A stretch of DNA of 39,865 bases from Pelagibacteraceae bacterium AG-349-O05 (GCA_003281005.1 QCDE01000011.1:1-39865), one strand, 5' to 3'; counted from the first letter of the stretch, positions 18,722-27,078 are shown. Program-made: numbers and translations. The notes: a model not told the origin generated them from the sequence alone.

Positions 18722-19105
18722 TTATTTTAAATTCTTTTTTGCTGCAATCTTATTTCCATCCATATCTCGTATATAAGCATAATAATTTCCATCGCTTCTT
18801 ACACCTGGTCCACCCTCATCAGTAGCTCCTTTTGACATTGCAATTTCATAAAATTTTTCTACTGCTTCTTTAGAGTCTGCTAATAAAGTTATTTGTGTTC
18901 CATTGCCAAAGGTTGCTGGCTCACCATTTACAGGATCTGTTACGTAGAATTGAGCCTTATCAGGCTCACTTGAATGAGCGTAACCAATATACTTTTCTGT
19001 TGTTACAATTTTTTTTAATTTTAAAGGCTCTAAAATAGCATCATAGAACTCACTCGATTTTTTATAATTATTAGAACCAACCATTACAAAATCTAAAATA
19101 TTCAT
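18722..19105 (-). CDS. VOC-family (glyoxalase/bleomycin-resistance-like) protein
   Basis: A 127-residue protein with one VOC beta-alpha-beta-beta-beta pair. It opens NILDFVMVGSNNYKKSSEFYDAIL, includes TQITLLADSKEAVEKFYEIAMSKG, and ends with YYAYIRDMDGNKIAA, the usual (Y/F)xxxxxDPDGNxxE motif with Ala where the metal-ligand Glu would be. This suggests altered or absent metal binding, so enzymatic activity is uncertain. Similar small proteins are common and mostly uncharacterised. It starts nine bases after the 65-residue gene upstream and precedes the GFA gene. Confidence 0.8.
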   Translation of the reverse strand: MNILDFVMVGSNNYKKSSEFYDAILEPLKLKKIVTTEKYIGYAHSSEPDKAQFYVTDPVNGEPATFGNGTQITLLADSKEAVEKFYEIAMSKGATDEGGPGVRSDGNYYAYIRDMDGNKIAAKKNLK

Positions 19106-19114
19106 AATTTTTAT

Positions 19115-19312
19115 TTATTTACTGTTATATACTTCGTAAACTTTTTCTCTTTCATTTTTGTTCATTCCCTTGGTTTCTTCTATAAACTTATTTCTTAATT
19201 CTCTTGTTTTTAATATGAAAAAACAAACAGTATTTTTGCTATGGTAAACTGCTTTTAATTCATCATCTATTTCGTTTAACTCTTCTGGAATATCGGCTTT
19301 AATACAAATCAT
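19115..19312 (-). CDS. Small hypothetical protein (65 aa)
   Basis: A 65-residue open frame with no recognised family. It is predicted mostly helical, with acidic and basic patches: MICIKADIPEELNEIDDEL, then a hydrophobic VCFFIL stretch, then charged helices ending in KVYEVYNSK. There is no signal peptide. Support for its being real is the placement nine bases before the VOC gene on the same strand, an ATG with an A-rich leader, and codon usage like its neighbours. It would be the first gene of the run down to tolC, reading away from divergent umuD, 145 bases off. I can give no function. Confidence 0.5.
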   Translation of the reverse strand: MICIKADIPEELNEIDDELKAVYHSKNTVCFFILKTRELRNKFIEETKGMNKNEREKVYEVYNSK

Positions 19313-19388
19313 AATTTTTCTTTTTAAATCACTTTAAGACTACTTATTGTAAAAGTTATCCACATGTCCACCAAATGTTGTTTTCGAT

Positions 19389-19437
19389 GTTCACGTTTTG
19401 ATTCACTTTTGATTCAGTTACAGACTCAAAATACAAA
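19389..19437 (+). promoter_or_regulatory. Candidate umuDC promoter with SOS-like operator
   Basis: GTTC-ACGTTTT-GATTC at 19389-19404 resembles the alphaproteobacterial LexA box and shares the core GTnCACnTTTTG with the recA element. The 9-base unit TTTTGATTC then repeats at 19396-19404 and 19407-19415, one helical turn apart. TTGATT (19409-19414) and TACAAA (19432-19437), spaced by 17, could be -35 and -10, placing the operator over the -35. It lies in the 145-base umuD upstream gap. Confidence 0.42.
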
Positions 19438-19457
19438 CTATTGAGTGTATTGTATAA

Positions 19458-19883
19458 ATGGTCTATAAATTAGAACAAAACAAGAACATGAAACTAACAA
19501 TTCCTTATTATCTACATAAAGCAGGTGCTGGTTTTCCTTCCCCTGCTACTGATTATATTGAAGAAGATATTGATCTTAACATGCATTTAATAAGAAATGT
19601 TCCAGCAACTTTCATCATTAGAGTTCAAGGTAAATCAATGGTCGATGTTGGAATTAATGATGGTGACTTATTGGTGGTTGATAAAAGTTTAAAACCAAAA
19701 AACTTTTCAACAGTGATTGCGAATGTTCATGACGAACTTGTGGTTAAAACTTTAGTTCAAGAACAAGATAAAAAATTTTTAACTTCTGGATCCAAAGATT
19801 TTTCTGACAGAATTTTAATTAACGAAGAACAAGATATTTTTATTTGGGGGGTTGTTACTTATGTCATCCATTCAACGTACTAA
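19458..19883 (+). CDS. umuD: UmuD-like S24 peptidase (DNA polymerase V accessory subunit)
   Basis: A 141-residue protein (E. coli UmuD 139). With the start at 19458, key positions fall at the E. coli numbers: cleavage site Ala24-Gly25 before FPSPA, nucleophile Ser60 in GKSMVD, and Lys97 in ELVVKTL. This supports that start over the internal ATG at 19488. RecA-stimulated self-cleavage yields UmuD', which binds UmuC to form the mutagenic polymerase. E. coli UmuD has Cys-Gly at the site, while Ala-Gly is the LexA-type bond. It overlaps umuC by 23 bases. It is too short to carry a LexA DNA-binding domain, so it is not the SOS repressor. Confidence 0.93.
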   Translation: MVYKLEQNKNMKLTIPYYLHKAGAGFPSPATDYIEEDIDLNMHLIRNVPATFIIRVQGKSMVDVGINDGDLLVVDKSLKPKNFSTVIANVHDELVVKTLVQEQDKKFLTSGSKDFSDRILINEEQDIFIWGVVTYVIHSTY

Positions 19884-21138
19884 AAAAATAGCATTAATTG
19901 ATTGTAATTCTTTTTACGTTTCCTGTGAAAGATTATTTAATCCTAAAATAAGAAGAAAACCTGTTGTCGTTTTATCTAATAACGATGGCTGTATTATTTC
20001 AAGATCAAATGAAGCAAAAGCTTTAGGGATTAAAATGGGAGAACCTTATTTTAAAGCAAAGAATATTATTCTTAAAAACAAAGTTGAAGTTTTCTCATCA
20101 AATTATTCTTTATATGGAGATTTATCTAGAAGAGTAATGCGAACTCTTAAAAGATTTAATTCAGAAATAGAAGTTTATTCAATTGATGAAGCCTTTTTAG
20201 ATTTATCAAACTTTCCTGACAATGAGGTAGAAAAAGTTGGAAAAGAAATTAGAGAAACAGTTTTACAGTGGACAGGCATTCCAACAAGTATTGGAATAGC
20301 AAATACAAAAACTTTAAGTAAAGTTGCAAATCATATTGCAAAGAAAAAACAATCGGGGGTAACAAGTTTAATTGGAATAGAAAACTTAGATCCTATTTTA
20401 GAAAAAGTTGAAATTAATGATGTCTGGGGTGTTGGAAGACAGCTCACAAAATTTTATCAAAAGCATGGAATTTATAATGCTAAGCAATTAAAAAATAAAT
20501 CTAACACCTGGATTAAGAAAAGTTCAAATGTTTTAAGTTCAAGAACTGCAATGGAGCTCAGAGGAGTTTCTTGTATAGGTTTAGAGACAACTACAACCAA
20601 AAGAAAGAGCTGTGTAGTTTCAAGATCGTTTGGAAAAAGAATTGAAACTTTTCAAGAATTAAAAGAAGCAGTTGCAAACTATTGTTTAAATGCGTCTGAA
20701 AAAATCAGATCAGAGTCTTTAGTTGCAAAAGCAATTACTGTATTTGTTAGAACAAGTCCTTTCCAAAGAAACTTTGGCTATTATTCAAATGCAAAAACAG
20801 TTGATTTTCCAATTGCAACAAATAATAGTATTGAAACAGTTAAGACAGCAGTTTCAATATTAGAGAATATTTTTAAAAATGGATATCGTTATCAAAAAGC
20901 AGGTGTCATGCTAACAGGGTTATCTAATGCAAGTGATAAAACAAATTTATTTACTTCTGAAAAAGATGAAAAAATAAATAGTTTAATGAGATCAATTGAT
21001 AATACTAACCATCGATATGGAAGATCTACTTTAAGTGTTGCAAGTGCTGGTGTTCATAAAAAATGGAACATGAGAAGACAATATTCATCAAAAATTGATA
21101 CAGCTGATTTTTATTGTTTACCAACGATTAGAGCATAA
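19861..21138 (+). CDS. umuC: UmuC-like Y-family DNA polymerase
   Basis: About 425 residues from the ATG at 19861. An in-frame TTG nine bases earlier is possible but less likely. Y-family catalytic motifs are complete: [16 protein letters not shown] with the first metal Asp14, then [20 protein letters not shown], then [13 protein letters not shown] with Asp109-Glu110. Helix-hairpin-helix and little-finger regions follow, and the end [17 protein letters not shown] fits UmuC, not DinB. It performs translesion synthesis with UmuD'. The 23-base overlap with umuD indicates translational coupling. The gene ends ten bases before the convergent ureG stop. Confidence 0.94.
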   Translation: MSSIQRTKKIALIDCNSFYVSCERLFNPKIRRKPVVVLSNNDGCIISRSNEAKALGIKMGEPYFKAKNIILKNKVEVFSSNYSLYGDLSRRVMRTLKRFNSEIEVYSIDEAFLDLSNFPDNEVEKVGKEIRETVLQWTGIPTSIGIANTKTLSKVANHIAKKKQSGVTSLIGIENLDPILEKVEINDVWGVGRQLTKFYQKHGIYNAKQLKNKSNTWIKKSSNVLSSRTAMELRGVSCIGLETTTTKRKSCVVSRSFGKRIETFQELKEAVANYCLNASEKIRSESLVAKAITVFVRTSPFQRNFGYYSNAKTVDFPIATNNSIETVKTAVSILENIFKNGYRYQKAGVMLTGLSNASDKTNLFTSEKDEKINSLMRSIDNTNHRYGRSTLSVASAGVHKKWNMRRQYSSKIDTADFYCLPTIRA

Positions 21139-21148
21139 TAAAAAAACT

Positions 21149-21760
21149 CTATAGTCCACCTGACGAAAATAAGAATTTAGCAACATCTTCAACACCAATT
21201 TGCTTTTTCATCTGGCAAAAAACATAAGGTAAGCCATTTCGGGCCTTTTTTACGTCTTCTTTCATAGTTTCAAGATTAACTTCTACATGAGGCGCTAAAT
21301 CAGTCTTATTGATAATTAATAAGTCTGATTTTTGAATGGCAGGGCCACCTTTTCTAGGGATATCTCCACCCATACCAACGTCAATAACATAAATTGATAG
21401 ATCAACTAATTCAGGACTAAAAGTTGCTGCTAAATTATCTCCACCAGACTCGATTAAAATCAAATCAAGATCAGGAAATTTTTTTTTCATATTTTCTACA
21501 GCAAGCATATTAATTGAAGCATCTTCACGAATTGCGGTATGTGGACATCCTCCTGTTTCAACTCCTTTAATTCTCTCTAAAGGTAAGGCTTGGACTTTCA
21601 TCAAAAATTCTGCATCCTCTTTTGTATAAATATCGTTTGATATTACAGCCATAGAAATTTTCTTTGACAAAAATTTACACAATTCAGCTGTTAAACTTGT
21701 CTTCCCTGCACCAACGGGTCCACCTATTCCAACTTTTAATGGTCCATTTATATTTTTCAT
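21149..21760 (-). CDS. ureG: Urease accessory GTPase UreG
   Basis: A 203-residue SIMIBI-class GTPase (K. aerogenes UreG 205). The P-loop GPVGAGKT lies at residues 14-21, the nickel-binding CPH motif at 72-74 in [11 protein letters not shown], and the Walker-B region in [14 protein letters not shown] guanine-specificity NKTD motif appears in [13 protein letters not shown]. It delivers nickel to apo-urease together with UreD, UreF and UreE in a GTP-dependent step. It overlaps ureF by four bases and is the last gene of the cluster, ending ten bases from convergent umuC. Confidence 0.97.
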   Translation of the reverse strand: MKNINGPLKVGIGGPVGAGKTSLTAELCKFLSKKISMAVISNDIYTKEDAEFLMKVQALPLERIKGVETGGCPHTAIREDASINMLAVENMKKKFPDLDLILIESGGDNLAATFSPELVDLSIYVIDVGMGGDIPRKGGPAIQKSDLLIINKTDLAPHVEVNLETMKEDVKKARNGLPYVFCQMKKQIGVEDVAKFLFSSGGL

Positions 21761-22437
21761 GTCTTATAAATTCGTGTTTTCAGATTTTCATGCTTAATAC
21801 TGTAGATATCACTATTAAAACAAATTCCACCTAAATCTTCTAAATTTAAAATTTCACTTTCTTTTTCTATTTCTCTAATTAAATCATAATTCTCAATTAT
21901 ACAGTCTTGACCAATTTTTTGTCCAATTGGTATATGTTTAATACAAACATTTATTAGGTTTGATAAAAAAGATTGTAGATAAGATACTATCGTTAAGTTT
22001 AAAGGTATACCAAAGTGTTTAGCAGCTTTAGCAACTGCAATTGGATATGCAGTATTTTCCTGAATTTTAAAATCCCAACTATCAGCTAAAACTTTTCTAA
22101 ATGCATTACCCATTTCAATAGACTCGATTTTTCTTTCCTTACTTGGACAAAGTGATAGAGCGAGTTCATTTAACTCTTCTCCCTGATAGGTATATTTCAT
22201 TAAAATTATATCATTTCTACCTGTTCCATATTTTAAGATACATTTTAAATAATCCAAAATATCTTCTTTTGACTTAATTAAATTATCATTAATCATCGCT
22301 TCTAAACCATGAGAATATGAAAAACTTCCAATAGGAAATGATGGTGAAAACCAAGTTTGAAGAATTTGTAACGATTCTTTCAAATCTTTTTTACCTTTTA
22401 TTTTAGTGTCTATGGCTATGAGTTCTACCAATTCCAT
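21757..22437 (-). CDS. ureF: Urease accessory protein UreF
   Basis: A 226-residue all-helical protein (typical 220-230). The signature [16 protein letters not shown] near residues 31-46 matches the UreF S-P-x-(L/F)-P-(V/I)-G-x-(F/Y)-x-(Y/H)-S-x-G-L-E pattern. Other conserved parts are [12 protein letters not shown] and the C-terminal [10 protein letters not shown]. UreF works with UreD and UreG as a GTPase-activating scaffold for nickel insertion. The chosen start overlaps ureE by 35 bases, unusually long for this window. The first 12 or so residues are not conserved, so a later start, though without an obvious ATG, cannot be excluded. The end overlaps ureG by four bases. Confidence 0.92.
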   Translation of the reverse strand: MELVELIAIDTKIKGKKDLKESLQILQTWFSPSFPIGSFSYSHGLEAMINDNLIKSKEDILDYLKCILKYGTGRNDIILMKYTYQGEELNELALSLCPSKERKIESIEMGNAFRKVLADSWDFKIQENTAYPIAVAKAAKHFGIPLNLTIVSYLQSFLSNLINVCIKHIPIGQKIGQDCIIENYDLIREIEKESEILNLEDLGGICFNSDIYSIKHENLKTRIYKT

Positions 22438-22846
22438 ATGCTCCTCCCTCTGGTTTAAAAGGTCTTGAAACTTTCTTAACCTTTCCCCCTAATTTAAGTA
22501 TCATTTTTTTTATTACTTCGTCATACTGAATAAAAATTCTATCTTTTTCAATTTGACATGGCATATGCCTATTTCCAATATGCCAAATAAGTTGCATTAA
22601 ATTTTTTCCTTTTATTTCTAATAAACTTTCCTTTTTGTTTTTTATTAAAATCAAATTTCCACTTTGAAGCCTAAACGCTTGATTTTCTGAAAGTGATTTT
22701 GTCTCTGGTAAATTTACTAAAAATTCAAAACCATTGTCTGAAACAAGTTTTTTTCTTCTTAAAAATCGCTCATCATAAGATAAAGATATGTGATCTTTTG
22801 CTTTATTTTTGGCAATTTTATTAACTATTAAAAAACAATTATCCAT
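22403..22846 (-). CDS. ureE: Urease accessory protein UreE (nickel metallochaperone)
   Basis: A 147-residue protein of the UreE family. The N-terminal peptide-binding part is followed by the metal-binding domain with the key IGNRHMPCQIE motif, whose His (in GNRHMP) is the conserved nickel ligand at the dimer interface. The C-terminus has a short His-containing tail, GRTHSHRH, weaker than the His-rich tail of K. aerogenes. It supplies nickel to UreG/UreDF. It starts three bases after the ureC stop, and its 3' end overlaps ureF by 35 bases. Confidence 0.93.
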   Translation of the reverse strand: MDNCFLIVNKIAKNKAKDHISLSYDERFLRRKKLVSDNGFEFLVNLPETKSLSENQAFRLQSGNLILIKNKKESLLEIKGKNLMQLIWHIGNRHMPCQIEKDRIFIQYDEVIKKMILKLGGKVKKVSRPFKPEGGAYGIGRTHSHRH

Positions 22847-22849
22847 AAG

Positions 22850-24556
22850 CTAAAACATAAAATATCTTTGTGCCAAAGGGAGTTCTTTAGCTGGTTCACA
22901 GGTAATTATCTCACCATCAGCTTTTACCTCGTATGTCTCAGGATTAACCTCAATTTTTGGACACTTGTTATTTAAAATCATATCTTTTTTAGAAATGGCT
23001 CTTGTGTTTTCTACAGGTAATAAGTCTTTTCTAATACTTGCATCTTTTAAAGAATTCTTTTCAAGAGCTAGTTTGCTTGTGAAAATTACTGAAGATTTTT
23101 CTAAAGAAGTTCCAAATGATGAAAACATTGGTCTAGTGTATACTGGTTGCGGAGTTGGAATTGATGCATTTGGGTCTCCCATTTGTGCACAGGCTATACT
23201 TCCTCCTATTAGTATCATTTCTGGTTTTGCACCAAAAAATGCTGGGTCCCATAAAACTAAATCTGCACGTTTATTTTTTTCAATACTTCCAATATGTTTT
23301 GAAATCCCATGAGCAATTGCAGGATTAATTGTATATTTTGCTAAATATCTTTTAACTCTAAAATTATCATTGTCTCCTTTTTCCTCTGGTAAACTTCCTC
23401 TTTGAACTTTCATTTTATGTGCTGTTTGCCAAGTTCTAATTATAACTTCTCCAACTCTACCCATCGCCTGACTATCTGAAGCAATAATTGAAAAAGCACC
23501 CATATCATGAAGAATATCTTCTGCTGCAATTGTTTCTCTTCTTATTCTACTTTCTGCAAATGCTACATCCTCTGGAATAGATTTATCAAGATGGTGACAA
23601 ACCATTAGCATATCTAAATGTTCTTCTATTGTGTTAACCGTATATGGTCTGGTTGGATTTGTTGAGGAAGGAATAACATACTCTTCTCCACAAACTTTAA
23701 TTATATCTGGTGCATGTCCACCGCCAGCACCTTCTGTATGAAAAGCATGAATAGTTCTTTTGTTAATTGCTTTGATAGTATTTTCTACAAACCCACTTTC
23801 ATTAAGTGTGTCTGTATGGATCATAACCTGTACATCATTTTTATCAGCAATATTTAAACAATTATCAATTGCTCCAGGAGTAGTTCCCCAATCCTCATGT
23901 AATTTTAAAGCTGAAGCTCCTGCTAGAATTTGTTCTTCAAGACCTTCTGGTAATGAAGAATTTCCTTTCCCAGCAAAAGCTAAATTCATAGAAAAACCAT
24001 CGGCAGATTGAATCATTCTTTGTATGTGCCATGGTCCGGGTGTACACGTTGTTGCAAGTGTTCCATGAGCTGGTCCAGTCCCTCCTCCTAGCATAGTTGT
24101 GATACCTGAGTGTAAAGCATCATCAATTTGTTGGGGACATATATAATGAATATGACTGTCAAAACCACCTGTTGTTAAAATTTTTCCTTCACCTGCAATA
24201 ATCTCTGTTCCTGGACCAATAATAATATTTACTTTAGATTGAGTGTCGGGATTACCAGCTTTACCAATTTCAAATATTTTTCCGTCCTTTAAACCAACAT
24301 CAGCTTTATAAATTCCATTTACATCAACTATTAAAGCATTAGTTATAACTGTATCTGCAGCTCCTTTTTTTCTACTAATTTGTGATTGGCCCATGCCATC
24401 TCTAATTACTTTTCCACCACCAAACTTTACCTCTTCACCATAAGTTGTTAGATCGTTTTCAACCTCAATAATTAATTCAGTGTCTGCGAGCCTTACTTTG
24501 TCTCCTGTTGTAGGCCCATACATATCCGCATAAGCTGCTCTAGAAATTTTAGCCAT
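22850..24556 (-). CDS. ureC: Urease alpha subunit
   Basis: A 568-residue catalytic subunit (K. aerogenes 567). It hydrolyses urea to ammonia and carbamate at a di-nickel site. All active-site residues are present, offset by one from K. aerogenes: His135 and His137 (SHIH), carbamylated Lys218 and His220 (ALKLHEDWG), His247, His273, the flap Cys320 and His321 (MVCHHLDK), and Asp361. The start [20 protein letters not shown] is canonical. The ATG shares one base with the ureB stop. The intact active site argues for selection on urease function, despite the defect in ureD. Confidence 0.98.
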   Translation of the reverse strand: MAKISRAAYADMYGPTTGDKVRLADTELIIEVENDLTTYGEEVKFGGGKVIRDGMGQSQISRKKGAADTVITNALIVDVNGIYKADVGLKDGKIFEIGKAGNPDTQSKVNIIIGPGTEIIAGEGKILTTGGFDSHIHYICPQQIDDALHSGITTMLGGGTGPAHGTLATTCTPGPWHIQRMIQSADGFSMNLAFAGKGNSSLPEGLEEQILAGASALKLHEDWGTTPGAIDNCLNIADKNDVQVMIHTDTLNESGFVENTIKAINKRTIHAFHTEGAGGGHAPDIIKVCGEEYVIPSSTNPTRPYTVNTIEEHLDMLMVCHHLDKSIPEDVAFAESRIRRETIAAEDILHDMGAFSIIASDSQAMGRVGEVIIRTWQTAHKMKVQRGSLPEEKGDNDNFRVKRYLAKYTINPAIAHGISKHIGSIEKNKRADLVLWDPAFFGAKPEMILIGGSIACAQMGDPNASIPTPQPVYTRPMFSSFGTSLEKSSVIFTSKLALEKNSLKDASIRKDLLPVENTRAISKKDMILNNKCPKIEVNPETYEVKADGEIITCEPAKELPLAQRYFMF

Positions 24557-24861
24557 TATAAATTGCCCATAACTTTCTTATTGAACCCGTATATTTTTTT
24601 TGATCCATTAATTTCTATAAGCTCAACATCTTTAGATTGACCTGGTTCAAATCTTACAGCAGTTCCTGAAGGTATATTTAATCTTTTTCCATATGATAAT
24701 TCCCTGTCAAAAACTAAATACTCGTTTGTTTCAAAAAAGTGATAATGGCTTCCAACTTGTACAGGTCTATCTCCGGAATTAGAAATTTTTATCTTAGTAA
24801 TTTTGGTGTCTTTATTTAATTCTATATGCTCGTCTTTTGTAATTACTTCACCTGGCTTCAT
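24556..24861 (-). CDS. ureB: Urease beta subunit
   Basis: A 101-residue small subunit (K. aerogenes 106). It begins [16 protein letters not shown], close to the family start (M-I-P-G-E-x-x), and contains [19 protein letters not shown], then [18 protein letters not shown] and [16 protein letters not shown], all conserved. It surrounds the alpha-subunit active site in the (alpha-beta-gamma)3 enzyme. It lies seven bases after ureA and shares one base with ureC. It is encoded separately from ureA, as in enterobacteria. Confidence 0.97.
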   Translation of the reverse strand: MKPGEVITKDEHIELNKDTKITKIKISNSGDRPVQVGSHYHFFETNEYLVFDRELSYGKRLNIPSGTAVRFEPGQSKDVELIEINGSKKIYGFNKKVMGNL

Positions 24862-24868
24862 AATATTA

Positions 24869-25171
24869 TCATCTAATAGGTTTGTGCACTGTTACTAATT
24901 TAGTTCCATCAGGAAAAGTAGCTTCTACTTGAACTTCCTTCACCATGTCTGGAATACCTTCCATACAATCCTTTTTTTTAACAACATGAGCTCCTGCCTC
25001 CATAAGTTCTGCAACACTTTTGCCCTCTCTAGCTCCCTCAACTACAAAATCTGTTATTAAAGCTATAGCTTCCGGATAATTCAATTTTATACCTTTTGAT
25101 AATCTATTTTTAGCGACAATCGCTGCAAGGCTTATTAAAAGTTTATCTTTTTCTCTAGGAGTCAGTTTCAT
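24869..25171 (-). CDS. ureA: Urease gamma subunit
   Basis: A 100-residue subunit, equal in length to K. aerogenes UreA. It begins [13 protein letters not shown], has [21 protein letters not shown] in the middle, and ends [18 protein letters not shown], all diagnostic. It forms the structural core of the urease trimer. Its start lies immediately after the ureD stop with no spacing, so translation probably couples to ureD. Confidence 0.97.
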   Translation of the reverse strand: MKLTPREKDKLLISLAAIVAKNRLSKGIKLNYPEAIALITDFVVEGAREGKSVAELMEAGAHVVKKKDCMEGIPDMVKEVQVEATFPDGTKLVTVHKPIR

Positions 25172-25873
25172 TTATACGTTCCATATTTTTGGTATTTTTG
25201 AACCTTCAAAAAAATAAGACAAAAGTTTATCAATTGCAAATTTAAGATTATAACTATCTTTAGATAAAAGTCTTACGATCAATTTATTGTCCCAGTGGGA
25301 ATAATTTGAAGTTGTATTTTCATTATTTGTTAGAGTTTCAGATAAATTATTTACATTATTCAAAAATTTATTTCCTACAATAATAATTGTCGCAACTGCA
25401 GAATTATTATTTAATGTCGAAAAACTATTCAAATATTTTTTCTCAAATAAATTTGTATTTATGGCTTCGGTATGAATTAATTTATTATCAATATTAATAT
25501 TCCAAAAATCTGAAAAATATCCTTTTTCAAATGTCTCATTCATTGAAGTACGTCCAAAAATTATATTTTCACAAAGGAGTAGATTTGAATCTTTAGATAA
25601 ATTTAAATTTATTTTTCTTTTTAAATTACAATTATTAAATAAAATTAATTCTTTAGGTAACCAAAATAAACTTGAATTATTTAATAAATTTAAATTAATT
25701 TCTAAGTTTGCTGGACTGCCAAACCCACTGTAAATTTTTTCTGCTGCCTGAGTTGAAATACAAAGTTTCGATTTATCAATCTCTATATCATATTTGTATT
25801 CATCTCCGCTAGTAATTCCACCAGCAGTATTTATAAGCATTAATTGTTTTAAATTTTCATGAAAATCTGGCAT
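25172..25873 (-). CDS. ureD: Urease accessory protein UreD, 5' end disrupted or with unusual start
   Basis: From the first usable ATG at 25873 the protein has 233 residues, starting MPDFHENLKQLMLINTAGGITSGDEYKY. LINTAGGITSGD is the core UreD motif (NTAGG-x-x-GGD). Family alignment from memory expects about 35 more residues before it. These are present in the same frame upstream: GRLKIKIKDQNLQKLYQQGS then SKAL, matching the usual G-R-x-x-L and LYQ-RAxxx segments. That upstream part is interrupted by a TAA at 25948-25946, behind an in-frame ATG at 25981 (11 codons before the stop). Either the N-terminus is lost, a non-AUG codon starts translation between 25945 and 25873, or this copy is newly broken. 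UreD is the scaffold that binds apo-urease for UreF/UreG. All downstream genes are intact. Confidence 0.85.
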   Translation of the reverse strand: MPDFHENLKQLMLINTAGGITSGDEYKYDIEIDKSKLCISTQAAEKIYSGFGSPANLEINLNLLNNSSLFWLPKELILFNNCNLKRKINLNLSKDSNLLLCENIIFGRTSMNETFEKGYFSDFWNINIDNKLIHTEAINTNLFEKKYLNSFSTLNNNSAVATIIIVGNKFLNNVNNLSETLTNNENTTSNYSHWDNKLIVRLLSKDSYNLKFAIDKLLSYFFEGSKIPKIWNV

Positions 25874-25945
25874 TAAAGCTTTTGAAGATCCTTGTTGATA
25901 AAGTTTTTGTAAGTTTTGATCTTTTATTTTTATTTTTAATCTACC

Positions 25946-25948
25946 TTA
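25946..25948 (-). other. In-frame TAA stop inside the conserved 5' region of ureD
   Basis: Reading from the ATG at 25981, codon 12 is TAA, and the next codons (Gly-Arg-Leu...) resume recognisable UreD sequence in the same frame. The homopolymer runs nearby (eight As, five As on the minus strand) do not explain it, because the TAA is directly adjacent to and in frame with the conserved part. A single base substitution would restore the gene. Confidence 0.8.
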
Positions 25949-26043
25949 AGATTTTTCTAATTTTTTTTGACTAATATTCATCATGTTATCCTAGCACAAA
26001 ATCAGCATTTTTTAGTTTGCGATTTTTTAAAGCTTGAATTATT

Positions 26044-26066
26044 TGTCTTTTTTAATACAAAAGACA
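26044..26066 (+). promoter_or_regulatory. Perfect 8-bp inverted repeat abutting a start codon
   Basis: TGTCTTTT (26044-26051) and AAAAGACA (26059-26066) form a perfect inverted repeat around the 7-base spacer TTAATAC, ending one base before the ATG at 26068. In RNA the hairpin would cover the ribosome-binding region. In DNA it could be an operator between the divergent ureD and 26068 genes. No function is proven. Confidence 0.4.
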
Positions 26067-26067
26067 C

Positions 26068-26289
26068 ATGCAAAATCAGGAGATAGTTAAAATGATCGAA
26101 AATCTTAAAGGGAGAAGAAATTATGAGGAAAAAAGAGCCATTAAATTAGGTTTTGCGTCTCTTTATGATTACTTTGAAGATAAGATTTCAAAGAAACAAA
26201 AAGCAATTGAAGAAGAGCAAAAAAAAATAGAAGATACAAAAACTGAGGATCAGCAAATAAAAAGTAAGAAGAGTTGCAGTTGTTGCTAA
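26068..26289 (+). CDS. Small charged protein with Cys-rich C-terminus (73 aa)
   Basis: A 73-residue protein with no family I recognise. Residues about 5-30 form a basic helix (MIENLKGRRNYEEKRAIKLG), followed by GFASLYDYFEDKISKK. Residues about 40-62 are almost all Lys, Glu and Gln and probably form a coiled coil. It ends in KSCSCC, three cysteines in the last four residues, possibly a metal or redox site. There is no signal peptide. It starts at 26068, behind the inverted repeat at 26044-26066, and is followed after three bases by the beta-keto-acid cleavage gene, so the two are probably co-transcribed. Divergent to the urease cluster. Confidence 0.6.
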   Translation: MQNQEIVKMIENLKGRRNYEEKRAIKLGFASLYDYFEDKISKKQKAIEEEQKKIEDTKTEDQQIKSKKSCSCC

Positions 26290-26292
26290 TTA

Positions 26293-27078
26293 ATGAGTTT
26301 TTATCAACCAGAAAATTTACCTAAAATTATGATAGCTCCTAATGGAGCGAGACCTAAAAAAAAAGATCATATTGAGGTTCCTGTAACCATTGATGAGGTG
26401 GTAGAAACAGCAAAATTATGTTTCGATGAAGGAGCAGAAGGAATACATTTTCATCTAAGGGATGAAAAAGGCGACCATATACTAAGTTCAGAAATGTGTT
26501 TGAAAGCTTTAAATGATTTACAATTAAGTGTCCCTAACATGCATCTACAAGTAACTACAGAAGCTGTTGGGAGATACTCACCAAGTGAAATGAGAAATCT
26601 TGCATATGAGGTAGCACCTCCTGGTATCTCCATAGGAATAAGAGAGATGATACCTTCAAGGAATCCAACTGAAGAAGATATAAAATTATATCAATCTCTA
26701 ACAGAAAATGGGACAAAAATTCAACACATATGTTATGAACCAGAAGATTTAGATTTACTTTCTGATTTATTGAATAAAGGAAAAATTTCTAAAGATGGAA
26801 CCTGGTGTTTGTTTGTTATTGGTCACTACTCTGGAAAAATAAGTGATCCAAATAAAATTCCATTATTTTTAGATAAACTAAATAATAACAATTTTAATGC
26901 AGATTGGGCTGTTTGTGCTTTTGGCAAAGAAGAGATTGATTGTCTAAAAAAAGCGATAAGTTTAAATGGAAAAATTAGAATTGGATTTGAAAATTCAATG
27001 CTAATGCCAAATGGTGAAATAGCTCCAAATAATCACACAAAAGTAAAGGCTGTTAAAGAGCTTTTAAATTTAAATTAA
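26293..27078 (+). CDS. Beta-keto acid cleavage enzyme family protein (BKACE, DUF849)
   Basis: A 261-residue TIM-barrel protein, somewhat shorter than most BKACEs (about 270-310). Family marks: KIMIAPNGARPKKKDHIEVPVT at the start, the zinc motif HFHLRD (His52, His54, Arg56, Asp57), and KIRIGFENS (Glu233) in the place of the conserved (V/L)R(V/I)G(L/F)E(D/N). The founding member Kce condenses 3-keto-5-aminohexanoate with acetyl-CoA and splits it into acetoacetate and a CoA ester. Other members use different beta-keto acids. The substrate here is unknown. It may finish the catabolic route encoded next to it. Its end overlaps the convergent monooxygenase gene by nine bases. Confidence 0.85.
   Translation: MSFYQPENLPKIMIAPNGARPKKKDHIEVPVTIDEVVETAKLCFDEGAEGIHFHLRDEKGDHILSSEMCLKALNDLQLSVPNMHLQVTTEAVGRYSPSEMRNLAYEVAPPGISIGIREMIPSRNPTEEDIKLYQSLTENGTKIQHICYEPEDLDLLSDLLNKGKISKDGTWCLFVIGHYSGKISDPNKIPLFLDKLNNNNFNADWAVCAFGKEEIDCLKKAISLNGKIRIGFENSMLMPNGEIAPNNHTKVKAVKELLNLN

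Noticed and set aside
19356..19364. A perfect DnaA box TTATCCACA in the umuD upstream gap.
   Set aside because: A single box with no cluster, no DnaA/DnaN genes and no unwinding element nearby; a rough base-composition estimate gives about half a hit expected by chance in a window of this size.
19852..19860. TTG start that would extend umuC by three residues.
   Set aside because: The ATG at 19861 is the better codon and the extra residues (Met-Leu-Leu) have no family support.
21127..21150. Hairpin between umuC and ureG as a terminator.
   Set aside because: Only a 5-bp TAGAG/CTCTA stem with a long A-rich loop overlapping the gene ends; too weak.
22965..24011. Plus-strand open frames within ureC and similar long antisense frames over alaS, guaB and dctP.
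   Set aside because: They are mirror images of strongly conserved minus-strand genes and show no protein family features.
25946..25948. Recoding (selenocysteine or pyrrolysine) at the ureD stop.
   Set aside because: The codon is TAA, not TGA or TAG, and no recoding structure is evident.
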